Positions 44,046 through 53,744 of a DNA stretch of 64,000 nucleotides are shown here, piece after piece. Numbering within the stretch: position 1 is the stretch's first letter; the number at the start of each line of letters is the position of its first letter. The stretch comes from Micrococcus lacusdianchii (lineage in GTDB: Bacteria; Actinomycetota; Actinomycetes; Actinomycetales; Micrococcaceae): contig NZ_JAKNUW010000005.1 in assembly GCF_023155805.1 (NCBI RefSeq), forward strand, positions 111,222 to 175,221, in the 5' to 3' direction. The notes beneath the pieces were generated by a model. That model worked only from the letters and a program-made list of their open reading frames with translations, was not told the origin of the DNA and made no database searches. Both the position numbers and the translations under genes were made by a program.

Positions 44046-44609
44046 TCACAGGCCACAGGCGGCCAAGGCCGCCACGCCACTCAGCGCCTTGGCAAGATCG
44101 ATGATCTCCTGCTCGGCTGTTCGGCCGGCGATATTGCGGGCACCGAGGAAGATCCGCGCCACCGTCCTGGCCCCGTACTTGGACACCAGTCGACCCAGTC
44201 GCCAGGCCAGCGATGCCAGCTTGACCGAAGGGAACACCGTCTGTGCGACGAACCACAGGATGCCAGCGCCACAAGCTGCCACCTTGGTAAAGCTCTGTGT
44301 GGAGGCGACGCCCTTCTGGCCGTCCAGGTGCAGGTGAACCTCGGCAGCGGCCTTCTGCACTTGGCGCAACTCCGCTGCCCCGAGGGTGTACCCCGCCACA
44401 CGTCCGTCGTCCGTGACCACTTCAAAGATCGGGACAGAGTCGACGCGGGCCACGATGCGCCCCCGTCGATGGCCCGCCGGCAGAAGCTCCGTCGCGGAGG
44501 CCGGGGCTGCGCCGGCCATCACGCCTGACAGAGCCAGACAGACCGTTGCGGTGAGGCCTACGCCTCCGGTCAGAAGGCTCCGTCGCTGCATGCGGTCGCT
44601 CTCGTTCAT
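44046..44609 (-). CDS. Secreted protein with hydrophobic-cationic C-terminal half
   Basis: 187 aa from the ATG at 44609 (GGAGGG site). A twin-arginine-like signal (RMQRRSLLTGGVGLTATVCL) ends near APASA, residues 1-38. The mature part has a small beta-like segment, then from residue about 110 a hydrophobic and basic stretch (GAGILWFVAQTVFPSVKLAS, WRLGRLVSKYGARTVARIF) and a hydrophobic end with two cysteines overall (AACGAG, AACGL). Not assigned to a family. Lower GC than neighbours suggests acquisition. The layout with a small membrane partner resembles bacteriocin-immunity pairs, without proof. Confidence 0.65.
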   Translation of the reverse strand: MNESDRMQRRSLLTGGVGLTATVCLALSGVMAGAAPASATELLPAGHRRGRIVARVDSVPIFEVVTDDGRVAGYTLGAAELRQVQKAAAEVHLHLDGQKGVASTQSFTKVAACGAGILWFVAQTVFPSVKLASLAWRLGRLVSKYGARTVARIFLGARNIAGRTAEQEIIDLAKALSGVAALAACGL

Positions 44610-44934
44610 GATTCCCTCCAATTTCTCGGCCGAAAAGCACCGGATGGCCCGCCGATGGGGCGGGTCCCCGGTCAGTGACGTTCACGCGAGCCGGCGGCCG
44701 TGACGCGGTTCGTATCGGGAGACTATGAGACGGGACAACAGTGCCGGATCCCCCCGGAGACGGAGCCTTCCGGCACCTTTGGACAGTGACTGCTGCCTGA
44801 TTGGCCACCTCGAACATGGACGTCCAGACGTGCTGCCCCCTCCGTGTGCCGTCGGGTGCACAACCGGCTCACCGCACACCTGGGCCTGCATCCCTAGGCG
44901 CTGCCGCCCGCAGCCGTCGGAGCACAGGGCAGGG
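44610..44934. other. Gene-free gap of 325 bases
   Basis: No convincing ORF. On the minus strand TTGTCC and TAGTCT at about 44725-44745 give weak promoter candidates for the secreted protein gene. Base composition is less GC-rich than average. Nothing else recognised. Confidence 0.5.
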
Positions 44935-45870
44935 TCAGTCGTCGGCGAGGACCGCGAGGATCCGCTGGCCGACGTCGGCCCGCAGCGCCCCGCGACGCAC
45001 CGCACGCTCCGCGGTGGCCCGGGCGAGGACCTCCCATACGTCCAGGACGTCCCGTGGCATGCCGCCGGCCACGAGCTCGCGCAGCATCTCCCGGTGTCCG
45101 CGGAGGGTCTCCACGTCCCCGCGGGCCACGGGACCGGTGAGGGCGCCGTCGCCGTCGGTGAGCGCGTTCTCAAGCGAGGCCCACATCAGGGGACGCAGCA
45201 CGCGGTCCGTGTCCGGCACCCCGATCTCCGCCAGCAGCTGCCGGGCCTGCGCCGTGACCGTCACCAGGTGGTTCGAGCCGTGCGAGAGGGCCGCGTGGTA
45301 GGTGACGCGGTCCGCCTCCTTGATGACCACGGGGTCCCCGCCCATCTCCACGACGAGCGCCTGCGCCACCGGCAGCACCACCGGGTCCGCGGTCACGCCG
45401 AACACGCAGTCCTGCAGCCGGGCGAGGTCCAGGCTCAGCCCGGTGAAGGTCATGGCCGGGTGCACCGCCAGGGGGATCGCCCCGTGGGCGCGCACCGGGT
45501 CCATCGCCCGCACGCCGTGCCTGCCGGAGGTGTGCACCAGCAGGTGCCCGGTCTGGACGTGGCCGGCCGCGGCGAGCCCCGCCACGAGCTCGGGCAGGAC
45601 GTCGTCCGGGACGGCGAACAGCACCATCTCGGACCGGCGCAGGATCTCCGGGATCTCCAGCACCGGCACCTCCGGCAGCAGCGCCTCGGCGCGCGTGCGG
45701 GAGGCCTCCGAGACGGCGTGCACGCCCGTCACCGTGTGCCCCGCGTTCCGCAGGGCCGCGCCCAGGACCGCGCCCACGCGGCCCGCGCCGATGACGCCGA
45801 CGCCCAGCCGCCCCGGCCGGCTCGCCGGGTCCTGGCCGGCCAGCTCCGGACTCATGTCCCTGCGGCTCAC
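44935..45870 (-). CDS. Rossmann-like / DUF2520 oxidoreductase-like protein
   Basis: 311 aa. NAD(P)-binding loop GVIGAGRVGAVLGAAL at the N-terminus, AVHPAMTFTGLSLDLARLQD in the middle and the DUF2520 C-terminal helical domain (HAALSHGSNHLVTVTAQA). Related to ketopantoate reductase-like folds, and such genes usually precede panC, suggesting a role in pantothenate synthesis. Here panC is 9 kb away. GTG start overlaps the preceding stop by four bases. Confidence 0.87.
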   Translation of the reverse strand: MSRRDMSPELAGQDPASRPGRLGVGVIGAGRVGAVLGAALRNAGHTVTGVHAVSEASRTRAEALLPEVPVLEIPEILRRSEMVLFAVPDDVLPELVAGLAAAGHVQTGHLLVHTSGRHGVRAMDPVRAHGAIPLAVHPAMTFTGLSLDLARLQDCVFGVTADPVVLPVAQALVVEMGGDPVVIKEADRVTYHAALSHGSNHLVTVTAQARQLLAEIGVPDTDRVLRPLMWASLENALTDGDGALTGPVARGDVETLRGHREMLRELVAGGMPRDVLDVWEVLARATAERAVRRGALRADVGQRILAVLADD

Positions 45871-47732
45871 GCCCGTTCCTCTCGTCCGTCCGCCACGCGT
45901 CCCGGTGCCTTGCCCGACCCCTCCACGCCCACCACGACGCCGGCCGCGGCCATCTCCCGGCGCCCCACCTCGGTCTGGGCGACCTCGGCGGTGCGCCGCT
46001 CGAAGCGCTCCAGCTCCTCCGGCAGCATCCACCGGTTGCGATCGGCCAGACGGCGGGACACCGCCGCGTGCCGCGACTCCACCTCGAACAGCTCCTCCAG
46101 CACGCCGCGGTCCAGGCCGTCGATCCTCGCCATGCCGCCGGCCACGTTCACCGTCAGGGAGGCGACGTCCAGGCGCCGCTGCACCGGCCCCTGGGTGAGC
46201 CGCACGTCCTGCACCCGCTCGTGCTGCAGGGCCTGGAAGGAGCGGCGCAGCCGCCCACGGCGTACCACCAGAAGTGTCCGGGTGAGGGTGAAGCCGTGCC
46301 GGCGCCACGTGAGCAGGTTGAACCACCAGCGCGCCCGGCGGGGGATGTGGGTGAACCCGTGCGTCCCGCCGGAGCCGGTCATGGCCGCGTGCATGAGGCC
46401 CGCCGGGGTGAGGCCGGGGCCGTCCGGACCGTCCGCGGCGCGCGGGTCGCCGTCAATGCCGGCGTCCGGGGCCACCACCTCGAGCACGCGGAGCACGTCC
46501 TCCCACGGCCCGACGGGCAGGGCGACGTCCCGGTCCTTCACGGCCCCCTCGAGGCCGTACCCGGCCACGGACACCTTGACCTTGTGCCAGCCGAAGGGCC
46601 GCCACGCCAGCGGCTGGATCACGTGGATCCCCTGAACGCGCCCCGGCGGGATGGTCTGGGACGTGGTCTCCGTGAGGCCGTAGCGCAGGCGCAGCCCGTC
46701 CCCGGAGGTGCGCACCGTGAAGCCCCACCCCTTGTTCAGCCCGGACCACACCGCACCGGCCAGGGAGAACGCAGCCGGCAGCCCGGAGGCCAGCAGCAGC
46801 CCGAGACCGCCGGCCTGCCCCGCCTCGGTCGCCTCCCCGGGCAGGACCTCGGAGATCCCCATGACCACGGCGATCAGCACGGCGAACACCGCCACGGTGC
46901 CCAGGACCACGTCCGAGAGCATCACCGCCCCCACCAGTCGGCCGGGGGGCACCCGCAGCATCACGGTGCCCTCGTCCTGGGGGTCGGCCAGCAGCCCGCG
47001 GACGCGGTCCCGGGCGGAGGGAGCGGGGCCCGGGGCCGTCGCCAGGTCCTGGGACGACGGCGCCTCGCCCGGCTCCCCGCCCAGCCCGACGACGCCCGGC
47101 TCCCCCGCCGCCCCCACCACGCGCTCGGGCGCGCGGGCCGGGCCCACGAGCGCACCGGAGGCGCGGTCCAGGATCTCCCGGCGCACCTCGGCGGCGTGGG
47201 CCTTGCGGAGGTAGGCCAGCTCGAGCGCGGAGTCGCCACCGCCGTCGGCGGCCTCGACCTTCACGGCGGCCAGCCCGAACAGGCGCGCCAGGAGCGGATA
47301 CTGCAGGTCCACGGCCTGCAGTCGGTCGTACTTCATCTGCCGCCGGGAGCGGAACAGCCAGCCCTGCTTGAGCTCGATCTCCTCCTCGCCCACGCGGAAC
47401 CGGGTGAACCACCAGGAGAAGAAGAACGCCAGGCACAGCAGCAGGAGCGCCCCGAGGAGGATGCCGCCGCCGATCAGCAGCGCCTGCATCTCGAACGGCT
47501 CCCCGGCGGCGTCGCCGCCCCCCAGCAGGGAGCCGACCAGCCGCTCGCCCGTGTCCCGCAGCGCCACGAACAGGAACACGGCCACCAGGCTCCAGCCCTT
47601 GATCCAGGGGGAGGCGGGGTGGACGCGGACCCAGCCGGCGTCGTCGGCGCCCGGGGTGGGGGCGGCGGGCACGGCGACGTCGGCGGGGGCGTCGGTGCGG
47701 GGAGCCTGCGGATCCGGGGCGGCGGCGCTCAC
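45867..47732 (-). CDS. Large PH-domain (YdbT/bPH2) membrane protein
   Basis: 621 aa with several bacterial PH domains. Two hydrophobic hairpins (WSLVAVFLFVALRD plus ALLIGGGILLGALLLLCLAFFFSWWF; LSDVVLGTVAVFAVLIAVVMG plus LLLASGLPAAFSLAGAVW). bPH2 signatures RRQMKYDRLQAVDLQYPLLARLFG, QTIPPGRVQGIHVIQPLAWRPFG and FQALQHERVQDVRLTQGPVQRRL. GTG start overlaps the YdbS-like stop by four bases. The pair resembles B. subtilis YdbS-YdbT, linked there to envelope stress and antimicrobial peptide resistance. Confidence 0.88.
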   Translation of the reverse strand: MSAAAPDPQAPRTDAPADVAVPAAPTPGADDAGWVRVHPASPWIKGWSLVAVFLFVALRDTGERLVGSLLGGGDAAGEPFEMQALLIGGGILLGALLLLCLAFFFSWWFTRFRVGEEEIELKQGWLFRSRRQMKYDRLQAVDLQYPLLARLFGLAAVKVEAADGGGDSALELAYLRKAHAAEVRREILDRASGALVGPARAPERVVGAAGEPGVVGLGGEPGEAPSSQDLATAPGPAPSARDRVRGLLADPQDEGTVMLRVPPGRLVGAVMLSDVVLGTVAVFAVLIAVVMGISEVLPGEATEAGQAGGLGLLLASGLPAAFSLAGAVWSGLNKGWGFTVRTSGDGLRLRYGLTETTSQTIPPGRVQGIHVIQPLAWRPFGWHKVKVSVAGYGLEGAVKDRDVALPVGPWEDVLRVLEVVAPDAGIDGDPRAADGPDGPGLTPAGLMHAAMTGSGGTHGFTHIPRRARWWFNLLTWRRHGFTLTRTLLVVRRGRLRRSFQALQHERVQDVRLTQGPVQRRLDVASLTVNVAGGMARIDGLDRGVLEELFEVESRHAAVSRRLADRNRWMLPEELERFERRTAEVAQTEVGRREMAAAGVVVGVEGSGKAPGRVADGREERA

Positions 47733-48238
47733 AGGCCCGCCAGCCGGGCCTGGCCGCGGGCCATGAGGACCTCGCGGAGGCGGTCGCAGGTCTCCCGGGT
47801 CAGGCCCTCCATCTCGAGGTCGTCGCCGCCGGCGGTCTTGAGGGTGAGGGTCTGCAGGCCCTGGCTGCGCAGCAGCGGCCCGTCCTCCACGTCCACGTAC
47901 TGCAGCCGGCCGTACGGGACGGCCTTCACGGAGCGGACCAGGATGCCCTCGCGCCACAGGACGTCGTCCTCGCGCTCGGCGAAGCCGAGGGCACGCACGC
48001 GGCGCGGCACCAGCACGACGTCCACGAGCAGCCACACGAGGACGATCGCGGGCAGCCCCCACGCGACCCAGGCCCACAGCTCGGACCACACGCCGGTCAG
48101 CCTCAGCACGAGCGGCACGGACAGCACCGCCAGCCAGATCAGCCCGCCGATCACGGCACCGATCAGCTTCACGCGCGTCAGCTTCGGGGACACGGGGGTG
48201 AACTCCACCCCGCGCAGGTCAATCCCGGGCACGGGCAT
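47729..48238 (-). CDS. Small PH-domain (YdbS-like) membrane protein
   Basis: 169 aa from the ATG at 48238 (AAGGAGG upstream). Two membrane helices (KLIGAVIGGLIWLAVLSVPL, AWVAWGLPAIVLVWLLVDV), then one bPH2 domain (SVKAVPYGRLQYVDVEDGPLLRSQGLQTL). Overlaps the DUF3180 gene by 20 bases and the next PH gene by four. Partner of the larger YdbT-like protein. Confidence 0.9.
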   Translation of the reverse strand: MPVPGIDLRGVEFTPVSPKLTRVKLIGAVIGGLIWLAVLSVPLVLRLTGVWSELWAWVAWGLPAIVLVWLLVDVVLVPRRVRALGFAEREDDVLWREGILVRSVKAVPYGRLQYVDVEDGPLLRSQGLQTLTLKTAGGDDLEMEGLTRETCDRLREVLMARGQARLAGL

Positions 48239-48755
48239 ACCCTCCTTCGGCCTCGGGGCGGCGGCCGTTCCGTCCGCCCGCGGTCCTCCCATCCTGGCCC
48301 GGACCGGCGTCCTCGCCATCCTCCCCAGGGGGGATCCTGCACCACCGCTCGACGACGACGCCCACCACCAGCAGCGCCGCACCCCCGAGGACGAGCAGTC
48401 CCGCGTCCAGCACCGCGGGGGCTTCGAGACCCGCCCGGCCGGCGACCTCGAGGCCCGCGCCCAGGTGCCAGCCGGCCAGCGCCGCGCCCGTCAGGCCGGA
48501 GGCCTGGCCCAGCACGAGGGTCCGGGCCGCGGCGATGGGGTCCATCCGACCGGCCAGCGGGCGCTCCCGGTCCCGGCGGACGCGCAGGCCCAGCACGAGG
48601 CAGAGCACGCCCACGGCCGCCACCGTCACGAGCCCCGCGAGGTCCATGACCGGCGCCGGCAGCCCCAGCGCGGGCGAGGCCAGGGCGCACAGCCACCCGA
48701 GCACGGCGGCCGCCGCGGCCAGCAGCGGCGTCCGCCAGGAGAGCAGCGTGATCAT
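48219..48755 (-). CDS. DUF3180 membrane protein
   Basis: 178 aa, four hydrophobic segments (LLAAAAAVLGWLCALASPALG, MDLAGLVTVAAVGVLCLVLGLRV, LGQASGLTGAALAGWHLG, LLVLGGAALLVVGVVV), with RMDPIAAARTLVLGQAS the conserved DUF3180 stretch, and a Gly/Asp/Arg-rich tail. Always found beside folK in actinobacteria; function unknown. ATGA overlap with folK. Confidence 0.9.
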   Translation of the reverse strand: MITLLSWRTPLLAAAAAVLGWLCALASPALGLPAPVMDLAGLVTVAAVGVLCLVLGLRVRRDRERPLAGRMDPIAAARTLVLGQASGLTGAALAGWHLGAGLEVAGRAGLEAPAVLDAGLLVLGGAALLVVGVVVERWCRIPPGEDGEDAGPGQDGRTAGGRNGRRPEAEGGYARARD

Positions 48756-49486
48756 GTCCGGTCCGTCCAGGGCCGGGCGCTCGCGACGCCGCCCTCGAGG
48801 CCGTCGACAGGCACGCCGACCTCGGGCGCGCCGTCGTCGGACCCCCCGACGGGCGCGGACGTCCCGGGCGCGGGGGGCGGGGGGAGGACCCGGTCGGCGT
48901 CGTGCAGGCGGGCCCGGCGCGGTGGCTCGCGGCGCACCCCGTCCGCGTCCGCCGCACGCGCGGCGAGCTCGGCGACGGGCTCGCCTGCCAGGTGCGCGTC
49001 CGGGTCCAGCCACAGCCACGGCAGCAGCACGAACGCCCGCTCGGCGGCCCGGGGGTGTGGCAGCGTGAGGTCGGGGTGGTGGCTGACCAGGTCCCCGTAC
49101 GCGATCAGGTCCACGTCCAGCGTGCGCGCGCCCCAGCGGACGGTCCGGCGGCGGTGGTGGTCCTGCTCCAGCCGGTGCGCCACGCCCAGCAGCTCCCACG
49201 GGGACAGGACCGTGCGGATCCGCACCACCTGATTGAGGTACTCCGGCTGGCCAGGCGGCCCGCCCACGGGCGCGGTGAGAGCCCGCGGCGACGCGCGGAC
49301 CTCGTCGATCCCCGGGGTCACGGTCAGCACGGCGACGGCATGGTCCAGCGTCTCGGACCGGCCTCCGAGGTTCGCCCCGAGGGCGAGCACGGCCGTGACG
49401 GGCGCCGCGGGACGGGCGGCGAGCGCCGACGTCGGCGCGGGGCCCTCGGCGGGGTGGGCGACGGCGTCGCGGTCCGGGGTGCTCAT
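48752..49486 (-). CDS. folK: 6-hydroxymethyldihydropterin pyrophosphokinase FolK
   Basis: 244 aa. VTAVLALGANLGGRSETLDHAV is the N-terminal strand-loop, RTLDVDLIAYGD carries the metal-binding Asp pair, and LTLPHPRAAERAFVLLPW the HPPK signature. About 30 extra residues at each end; the C-terminal ones are low-complexity Pro/Gly/Asp. Third pterin-pathway step. ATGA overlaps on both sides. Confidence 0.95.
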   Translation of the reverse strand: MSTPDRDAVAHPAEGPAPTSALAARPAAPVTAVLALGANLGGRSETLDHAVAVLTVTPGIDEVRASPRALTAPVGGPPGQPEYLNQVVRIRTVLSPWELLGVAHRLEQDHHRRRTVRWGARTLDVDLIAYGDLVSHHPDLTLPHPRAAERAFVLLPWLWLDPDAHLAGEPVAELAARAADADGVRREPPRRARLHDADRVLPPPPAPGTSAPVGGSDDGAPEVGVPVDGLEGGVASARPWTDRT

Positions 49487-49857
49487 GCGGCCTCCCTCCG
49501 GCGGACCACCGTGACGGACACGTCCGCGAAGTCGTGCGGGATGGGCGCCTGCGGCTTGTGCACCGTGACCTCGACGGCGGAGGCGAGCGCCTGCCCCGCG
49601 AGGACGGCCTCGGCGATCCGCACCGCGAGCGTCTCGATGAGGTCGAACGGCTCCCCCGTGATCAGGCGCACCACGGTGTCGGCCACCTCGGCGTAGTTCG
49701 CGGTGCGGGCGAGGTCGTCCGTGGCGGCCGCCGGGCCGGCGTCGAGGGTGAGGACCACGTCCGCGGTGAACGGCTGGCCGTCCCGCTTCTCGTGCGGGAA
49801 CACGCCGTGTCGGCCCACCGCGGTGAGCCCCGTCAGCCGGATGACGTCCCCGCTCAT
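49483..49857 (-). CDS. folB: Dihydroneopterin aldolase FolB
   Basis: 124 aa. IRLTGLTAVGRHGVFPHEKRDGQ contains the conserved HGVFPxE, and YAEVADTVVRLITGEPFDLIETLA the active-site helix; VEVTVHKPQAPIPHDF has the catalytic lysine. Overlaps folP and folK by four bases each. Confidence 0.95.
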   Translation of the reverse strand: MSGDVIRLTGLTAVGRHGVFPHEKRDGQPFTADVVLTLDAGPAAATDDLARTANYAEVADTVVRLITGEPFDLIETLAVRIAEAVLAGQALASAVEVTVHKPQAPIPHDFADVSVTVVRRREAA

Positions 49858-50723
49858 GCCTCCCCTCCCCCGGTCGCGCCCGCGGCGGCGACGCGCCAGG
49901 CGGCCCCGACCCGGACGGCGTCGGCGCTGGAGCGGACGTCGTGCACGCGGACGCCCCATGCCCCGTGCGCCGCGGAGAGGGCCGAGATCGCCGCGGTGGC
50001 GTGGTCCCGCCCGGCCGGGGCGGGGGCCTCGCCGTCCGGGCCGGCCAGCAGCGCGCCGAGGAACCGCTTGCGGGAGGCCGCGACCAGCACGGGGAAGCCC
50101 AGCGCCTGGATCCGGTCGAGACCGCGCAGCAGCTCCCAGTTCTGCTCACCGACCTTGGCGAAGCCGAGCCCCGGGTCCAGGAGGATCTGCTCCGGGCGCA
50201 CCCCGGCCGCCAGGAACCGGTCCACCACCTCCTGCAGCTCCCGGACGACGTCCCCGACGGTGTCCTGGTAGTCGGTCAGCGCGTCCATGGTCTGGGGGTT
50301 CCCGCGGTTGTGCATCACGATGCACGGCGCGCCCGTCTCAGCGATCAGCGCGGGCATGTCCGGTTCGTGGCCCAGCCCGGAGACGTCGTTGACGATCACG
50401 GGGCCCACCTCGAGCGCCGCCCGCGCCGTGGCCGTGTGCATCGTGTCCACCGAGACCACCGCGCCCTCGGCCAGCAGGGCCTCGACGACCGGCAGGATGC
50501 GGGCCTGCTCCTCCTCGGGGGACACGGCGCGGGCGCCCGGACGCGTGGACTCGCCGCCGACGTCGATCACGTCCGCGCCCTCGGCCAGCATCCGGCGGCC
50601 GTGGGCGATCGCCGTCTCCACCGTCGCGTGCGCGCCCCCGTCCGAGAACGAGTCCGGGGTGACGTTGAGGATCCCCATGACCAGGGTGCGGTCCGGGGTC
50701 TGGTCCAGCGGATGCGGCAGCAC
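49854..50723 (-). CDS. folP: Dihydropteroate synthase FolP
   Basis: 289 aa TIM barrel, target of sulfonamides. MGILNVTPDSFSDGG, VIDVGGESTRPGA, VNDVSGLG and ILLDPGLGFAKVGEQN are the pterin and sulfa-site loops. GTG start at 50723 follows GGAGGAC. 24 bases after folE. Confidence 0.97.
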   Translation of the reverse strand: MLPHPLDQTPDRTLVMGILNVTPDSFSDGGAHATVETAIAHGRRMLAEGADVIDVGGESTRPGARAVSPEEEQARILPVVEALLAEGAVVSVDTMHTATARAALEVGPVIVNDVSGLGHEPDMPALIAETGAPCIVMHNRGNPQTMDALTDYQDTVGDVVRELQEVVDRFLAAGVRPEQILLDPGLGFAKVGEQNWELLRGLDRIQALGFPVLVAASRKRFLGALLAGPDGEAPAPAGRDHATAAISALSAAHGAWGVRVHDVRSSADAVRVGAAWRVAAAGATGGGEA

Positions 50724-50747
50724 GGGCGGTCCTCCTCGGATCGATGG

Positions 50748-51386
50748 TCAGGAGTGCATGATGAGGCTCATGGCCTCGGCGCGCGTCGAGGGATCCCGCA
50801 GCTGGCCGCGCACCGCCGAGGTGATGGTCCTGGCACCGGGCTTGCGGACGCCCCGCATGGCCATGCACATGTGCTCGGCCTGGACGACGACGATCGCGCC
50901 CTTCGCGGCCAGGTGCTCCATGAGCGCCTCCACCACCTGCGTGGTCAGCCGCTCCTGCACCTGCGGACGCCGGGCGTACAGCTCCACCAGGCGGGCGAGC
51001 TTGGACAGGCCCGTGACCCGGCCCTCGGTGGAGGGGATGTAGCCGATGTGCGCCTGCCCGTGGAACGGGACCAGGTGGTGCTCGCACATCGAGTAGAAGG
51101 GGATGTCCTTCACCAGCACGAGCTCCTCGTGTGCGATGTCGAACGTGGTCCCGAGCACCTGGGCCGGCTCCTGGTGCAGGCCCGCGAAGAACTCGGCGTA
51201 GGCCTTGGCCACCCGCTGCGGGGTGTCCCGCAGACCCTCGCGGTCCGGGTCCTCCCCGATCGCCGCGAGCATCTCCCGCACCGCGGCCTCGATGCGCGGC
51301 CGGTCCACCGTGTCCGTCACCGGGTCGAAGGTGCCGGGCACGCCTCGGGGCTGCGGGGCGTCGTCGTCCTGGAGGTGCTCCGTCAT
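50748..51386 (-). CDS. folE: GTP cyclohydrolase I FolE
   Basis: 212 aa; first step of folate synthesis, GTP to dihydroneopterin triphosphate. Zinc/active-site motif [40 protein letters not shown], and the second Cys in [19 protein letters not shown] overlap with ftsH. Confidence 0.97.
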   Translation of the reverse strand: MTEHLQDDDAPQPRGVPGTFDPVTDTVDRPRIEAAVREMLAAIGEDPDREGLRDTPQRVAKAYAEFFAGLHQEPAQVLGTTFDIAHEELVLVKDIPFYSMCEHHLVPFHGQAHIGYIPSTEGRVTGLSKLARLVELYARRPQVQERLTTQVVEALMEHLAAKGAIVVVQAEHMCMAMRGVRKPGARTITSAVRGQLRDPSTRAEAMSLIMHS

Positions 51387-53488
51387 GCCGTGCCCCCGCC
51401 CCCGCGATAGTCCGGGCCCGGTGTCGGGCTGTGCTGCCCGGGGAGCTCCCCGGGGCCGCCCGCGGTGCCGCCCGCGCCGCCGATCGAGACGGGCGGGGCG
51501 CCCTCGGGCGCGTCCGGCACGGTGGTGGAGCCGACGCCCACCGCCTCCGGCTCCTCGCCCTCGAGGCGGCTCGCACGCTCCTTCGGGGAGAGCACCGGCG
51601 GGACGTCGTGGGGGCGGCGGTCGTCCGCTGCGAGCCACAGGGGCCGCTCGGGGCGCTTGCGCACGTCCTGGAAGATCTCCGCGATCTGCTCCTGCGTCAG
51701 CGTCTCCTTCTCGAGGAGCTCATAGGCCAGCCGGTCCAGGATGTCCCGGTTCTCGGTCAGCACCCAGTGGGCGTCCGCGTGGGCGGCGTCCAGCAGGTCC
51801 CGGACCTCGGCGTCCACGAGGTACGCCAGCTCCTCGGAGTACTCCCGGGCGGCGCCGCCGCCCCCGCCGCCGAGGAACGGCTCGGTGTTGCCGCCGCCGA
51901 GCTTGACCGCGCCCACCTTGGCGCTCATGCCGTACTCGGTGACCATCTTGCGGGCCGTCTCCGTGGCCTTCTGGATGTCGTTCGCCGCTCCGGTGGAGGG
52001 GTCCTGGAACACGACCTCCTCGGCCACGCGCCCGCCCATCGCGTAGGCCAGCTGGTCCAGCAGCTCGTTGCGGGTGACCGAGTACTTGTCGTTCTCCGGG
52101 ACCACCATCGTGTAGCCCAGCGCGCGGCCGCGCGGGAGGATCGTGATCTTGGTGACCGGGGCGGAGTTGTTGAGGCCGGCAGCCACGACGGCGTGCCCGC
52201 CCTCGTGGTACGCCGTCACCTTGCGCTCGTGCTCGTTCATCAGGCGCGTGCGCTTCTGCGGGCCCGCCATGACGCGGTCGATCGCCTCGTCCAGCGCGGC
52301 GTTGTCGATCACGTTGTTGTGCGAGCGGGCCGTCAGCAGCGCGGCCTCGTTGATCACGTTGGCCAGGTCCGCACCCGTGTAGCCGGGGGTGCGCTTGGCC
52401 AGGGAGCGCAGGTCCACGTCGAGCGCGATCGGCTTGCCCTGAGCGTGGACCTCGAGGATCTTGGCGCGGCCGTCCAGGTCCGGGGCCTCCACGGGGATCT
52501 GCCGGTCGAAGCGGCCGGGGCGCAGCAGGGCCGGGTCGAGGACGTCCGGGCGGTTGGTCGCGGCGATCATGATGACGTTGGTGGAGGCGTCGAAGCCGTC
52601 CATCTCCACGAGCATCTGGTTCAGGGTCTGCTCGCGTTCGTCGTTGCCGCCGCCGATGCCCGCGCCGCGCGAGCGGCCGACGGCGTCGATCTCGTCCACG
52701 AACACGATGGCCGGCGCGTTGTTCTTGGCCTGCTCGAAGAGATCGCGCACGCGCGAGGCGCCGACGCCCACGAACATCTCCACGAAGTCCGAGCCGGAGA
52801 TCGAGTAGAAGGGCACGCCCGCCTCGCCGGCCACCGCCTTGGCGAGCAGGGTCTTGCCCGTGCCGGGCGGGCCGTACAGCAGCACGCCCTTGGGGATCTT
52901 CGCGCCCACCGCGTGGAAGCGGTCCGGCTGGGTGAGGAAGTCCTTGATCTCGTGGAGCTCCTCCACGGCCTCGTCCGCGCCCGCGACGTCCTTGAACAGG
53001 ATGTCCGGGTTGTCCTTCTGGATGAGCTTGGCGCGCGACTTGCCGAACTGCATGACCTTGCCGCCGCCACCCTGCATGCGGGACATGAGGAACCAGAACA
53101 GCAGGGCGATCAGGAGGAACGGGATCACGAAGCCCAGCAGGGACAGGAACCAGTTGCTCCGCACGGGCTCGTCCTGGTAGCCGTCCAGCGCGGACTCGTC
53201 CACGGTGCGCACCACGTCCTGGGCGCGGGCCGCGGAGTACTGGAAGTACACGTCCTTGCCGAAGTCCCGGCCGTCCTGGGAGTAGGGCTCGCGCAAGGTC
53301 AGGTCCACGCGCTGGTCGCCGTCGACGACGCGCGCCTGGGCCGCCTTGCCGTCCTCCAGCAGGGACATGCCCACGTTGGTGTCCACCATGCTGCGGCCGC
53401 CCTGGGCGGTGGCCAGGGGGATCACGAAGCCCAGCACCAGGAGCCCGAGCAGGATCCAGAGGTAGGGCTTGTTGAAGATCTTCTTCAC
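51383..53488 (-). CDS. ftsH: ATP-dependent zinc metalloprotease FtsH
   Basis: 701 aa membrane protease. Two N-terminal helices ([20 protein letters not shown] and [21 protein letters not shown]) flank an extracytoplasmic domain. AAA with Walker [14 protein letters not shown] and SRH region [20 protein letters not shown]; zinc motif HEGGHAVVA; third ligand downstream. Gly/Pro-rich C-terminal tail of about 90 residues. GTG start. Degrades misfolded membrane proteins. Confidence 0.97.
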   Translation of the reverse strand: MKKIFNKPYLWILLGLLVLGFVIPLATAQGGRSMVDTNVGMSLLEDGKAAQARVVDGDQRVDLTLREPYSQDGRDFGKDVYFQYSAARAQDVVRTVDESALDGYQDEPVRSNWFLSLLGFVIPFLLIALLFWFLMSRMQGGGGKVMQFGKSRAKLIQKDNPDILFKDVAGADEAVEELHEIKDFLTQPDRFHAVGAKIPKGVLLYGPPGTGKTLLAKAVAGEAGVPFYSISGSDFVEMFVGVGASRVRDLFEQAKNNAPAIVFVDEIDAVGRSRGAGIGGGNDEREQTLNQMLVEMDGFDASTNVIMIAATNRPDVLDPALLRPGRFDRQIPVEAPDLDGRAKILEVHAQGKPIALDVDLRSLAKRTPGYTGADLANVINEAALLTARSHNNVIDNAALDEAIDRVMAGPQKRTRLMNEHERKVTAYHEGGHAVVAAGLNNSAPVTKITILPRGRALGYTMVVPENDKYSVTRNELLDQLAYAMGGRVAEEVVFQDPSTGAANDIQKATETARKMVTEYGMSAKVGAVKLGGGNTEPFLGGGGGGAAREYSEELAYLVDAEVRDLLDAAHADAHWVLTENRDILDRLAYELLEKETLTQEQIAEIFQDVRKRPERPLWLAADDRRPHDVPPVLSPKERASRLEGEEPEAVGVGSTTVPDAPEGAPPVSIGGAGGTAGGPGELPGQHSPTPGPDYRGGGGTA

Positions 53489-53523
53489 GTGCGTGTGTCT
53501 CCTGGTGTGCCGCGGGAGGGGAC

Positions 53524-53600
53524 GGACCCCCGGGACGGTCGGGGGTCCTCGGCCCCGCCGTGGACGGCCGTGGGCAGACCCCTCCCGAGGGTCACTGCCC
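53524..53600 (-). terminator. Hairpins in the hpt-ftsH gap
   Basis: GGACCCCCG (53524-53532) pairs with CGGGGGTCC (53540-53548); a second structure pairs GGGCAG with CTGCCC and ACCCTC-like inner arms at about 53572-53600. A TACCGT at about 53605 on the minus strand could be the ftsH -10, putting these hairpins in the ftsH leader; they may terminate hpt transcripts or regulate ftsH. Confidence 0.4.
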
Positions 53601-53744
53601 CACGGTACCGGCCCGGGCCGGGAGCGCCCTGGGTGTTCGCGCCAGGTGGACAGTCGACGCGCCCCTCATCGCGGGCCGACTCCGTCCGCACGGGCACACT
53701 CGGCGGACGGGGCGGCCGGCGTCAGCGGCGGGAGAAAGGGGGGG

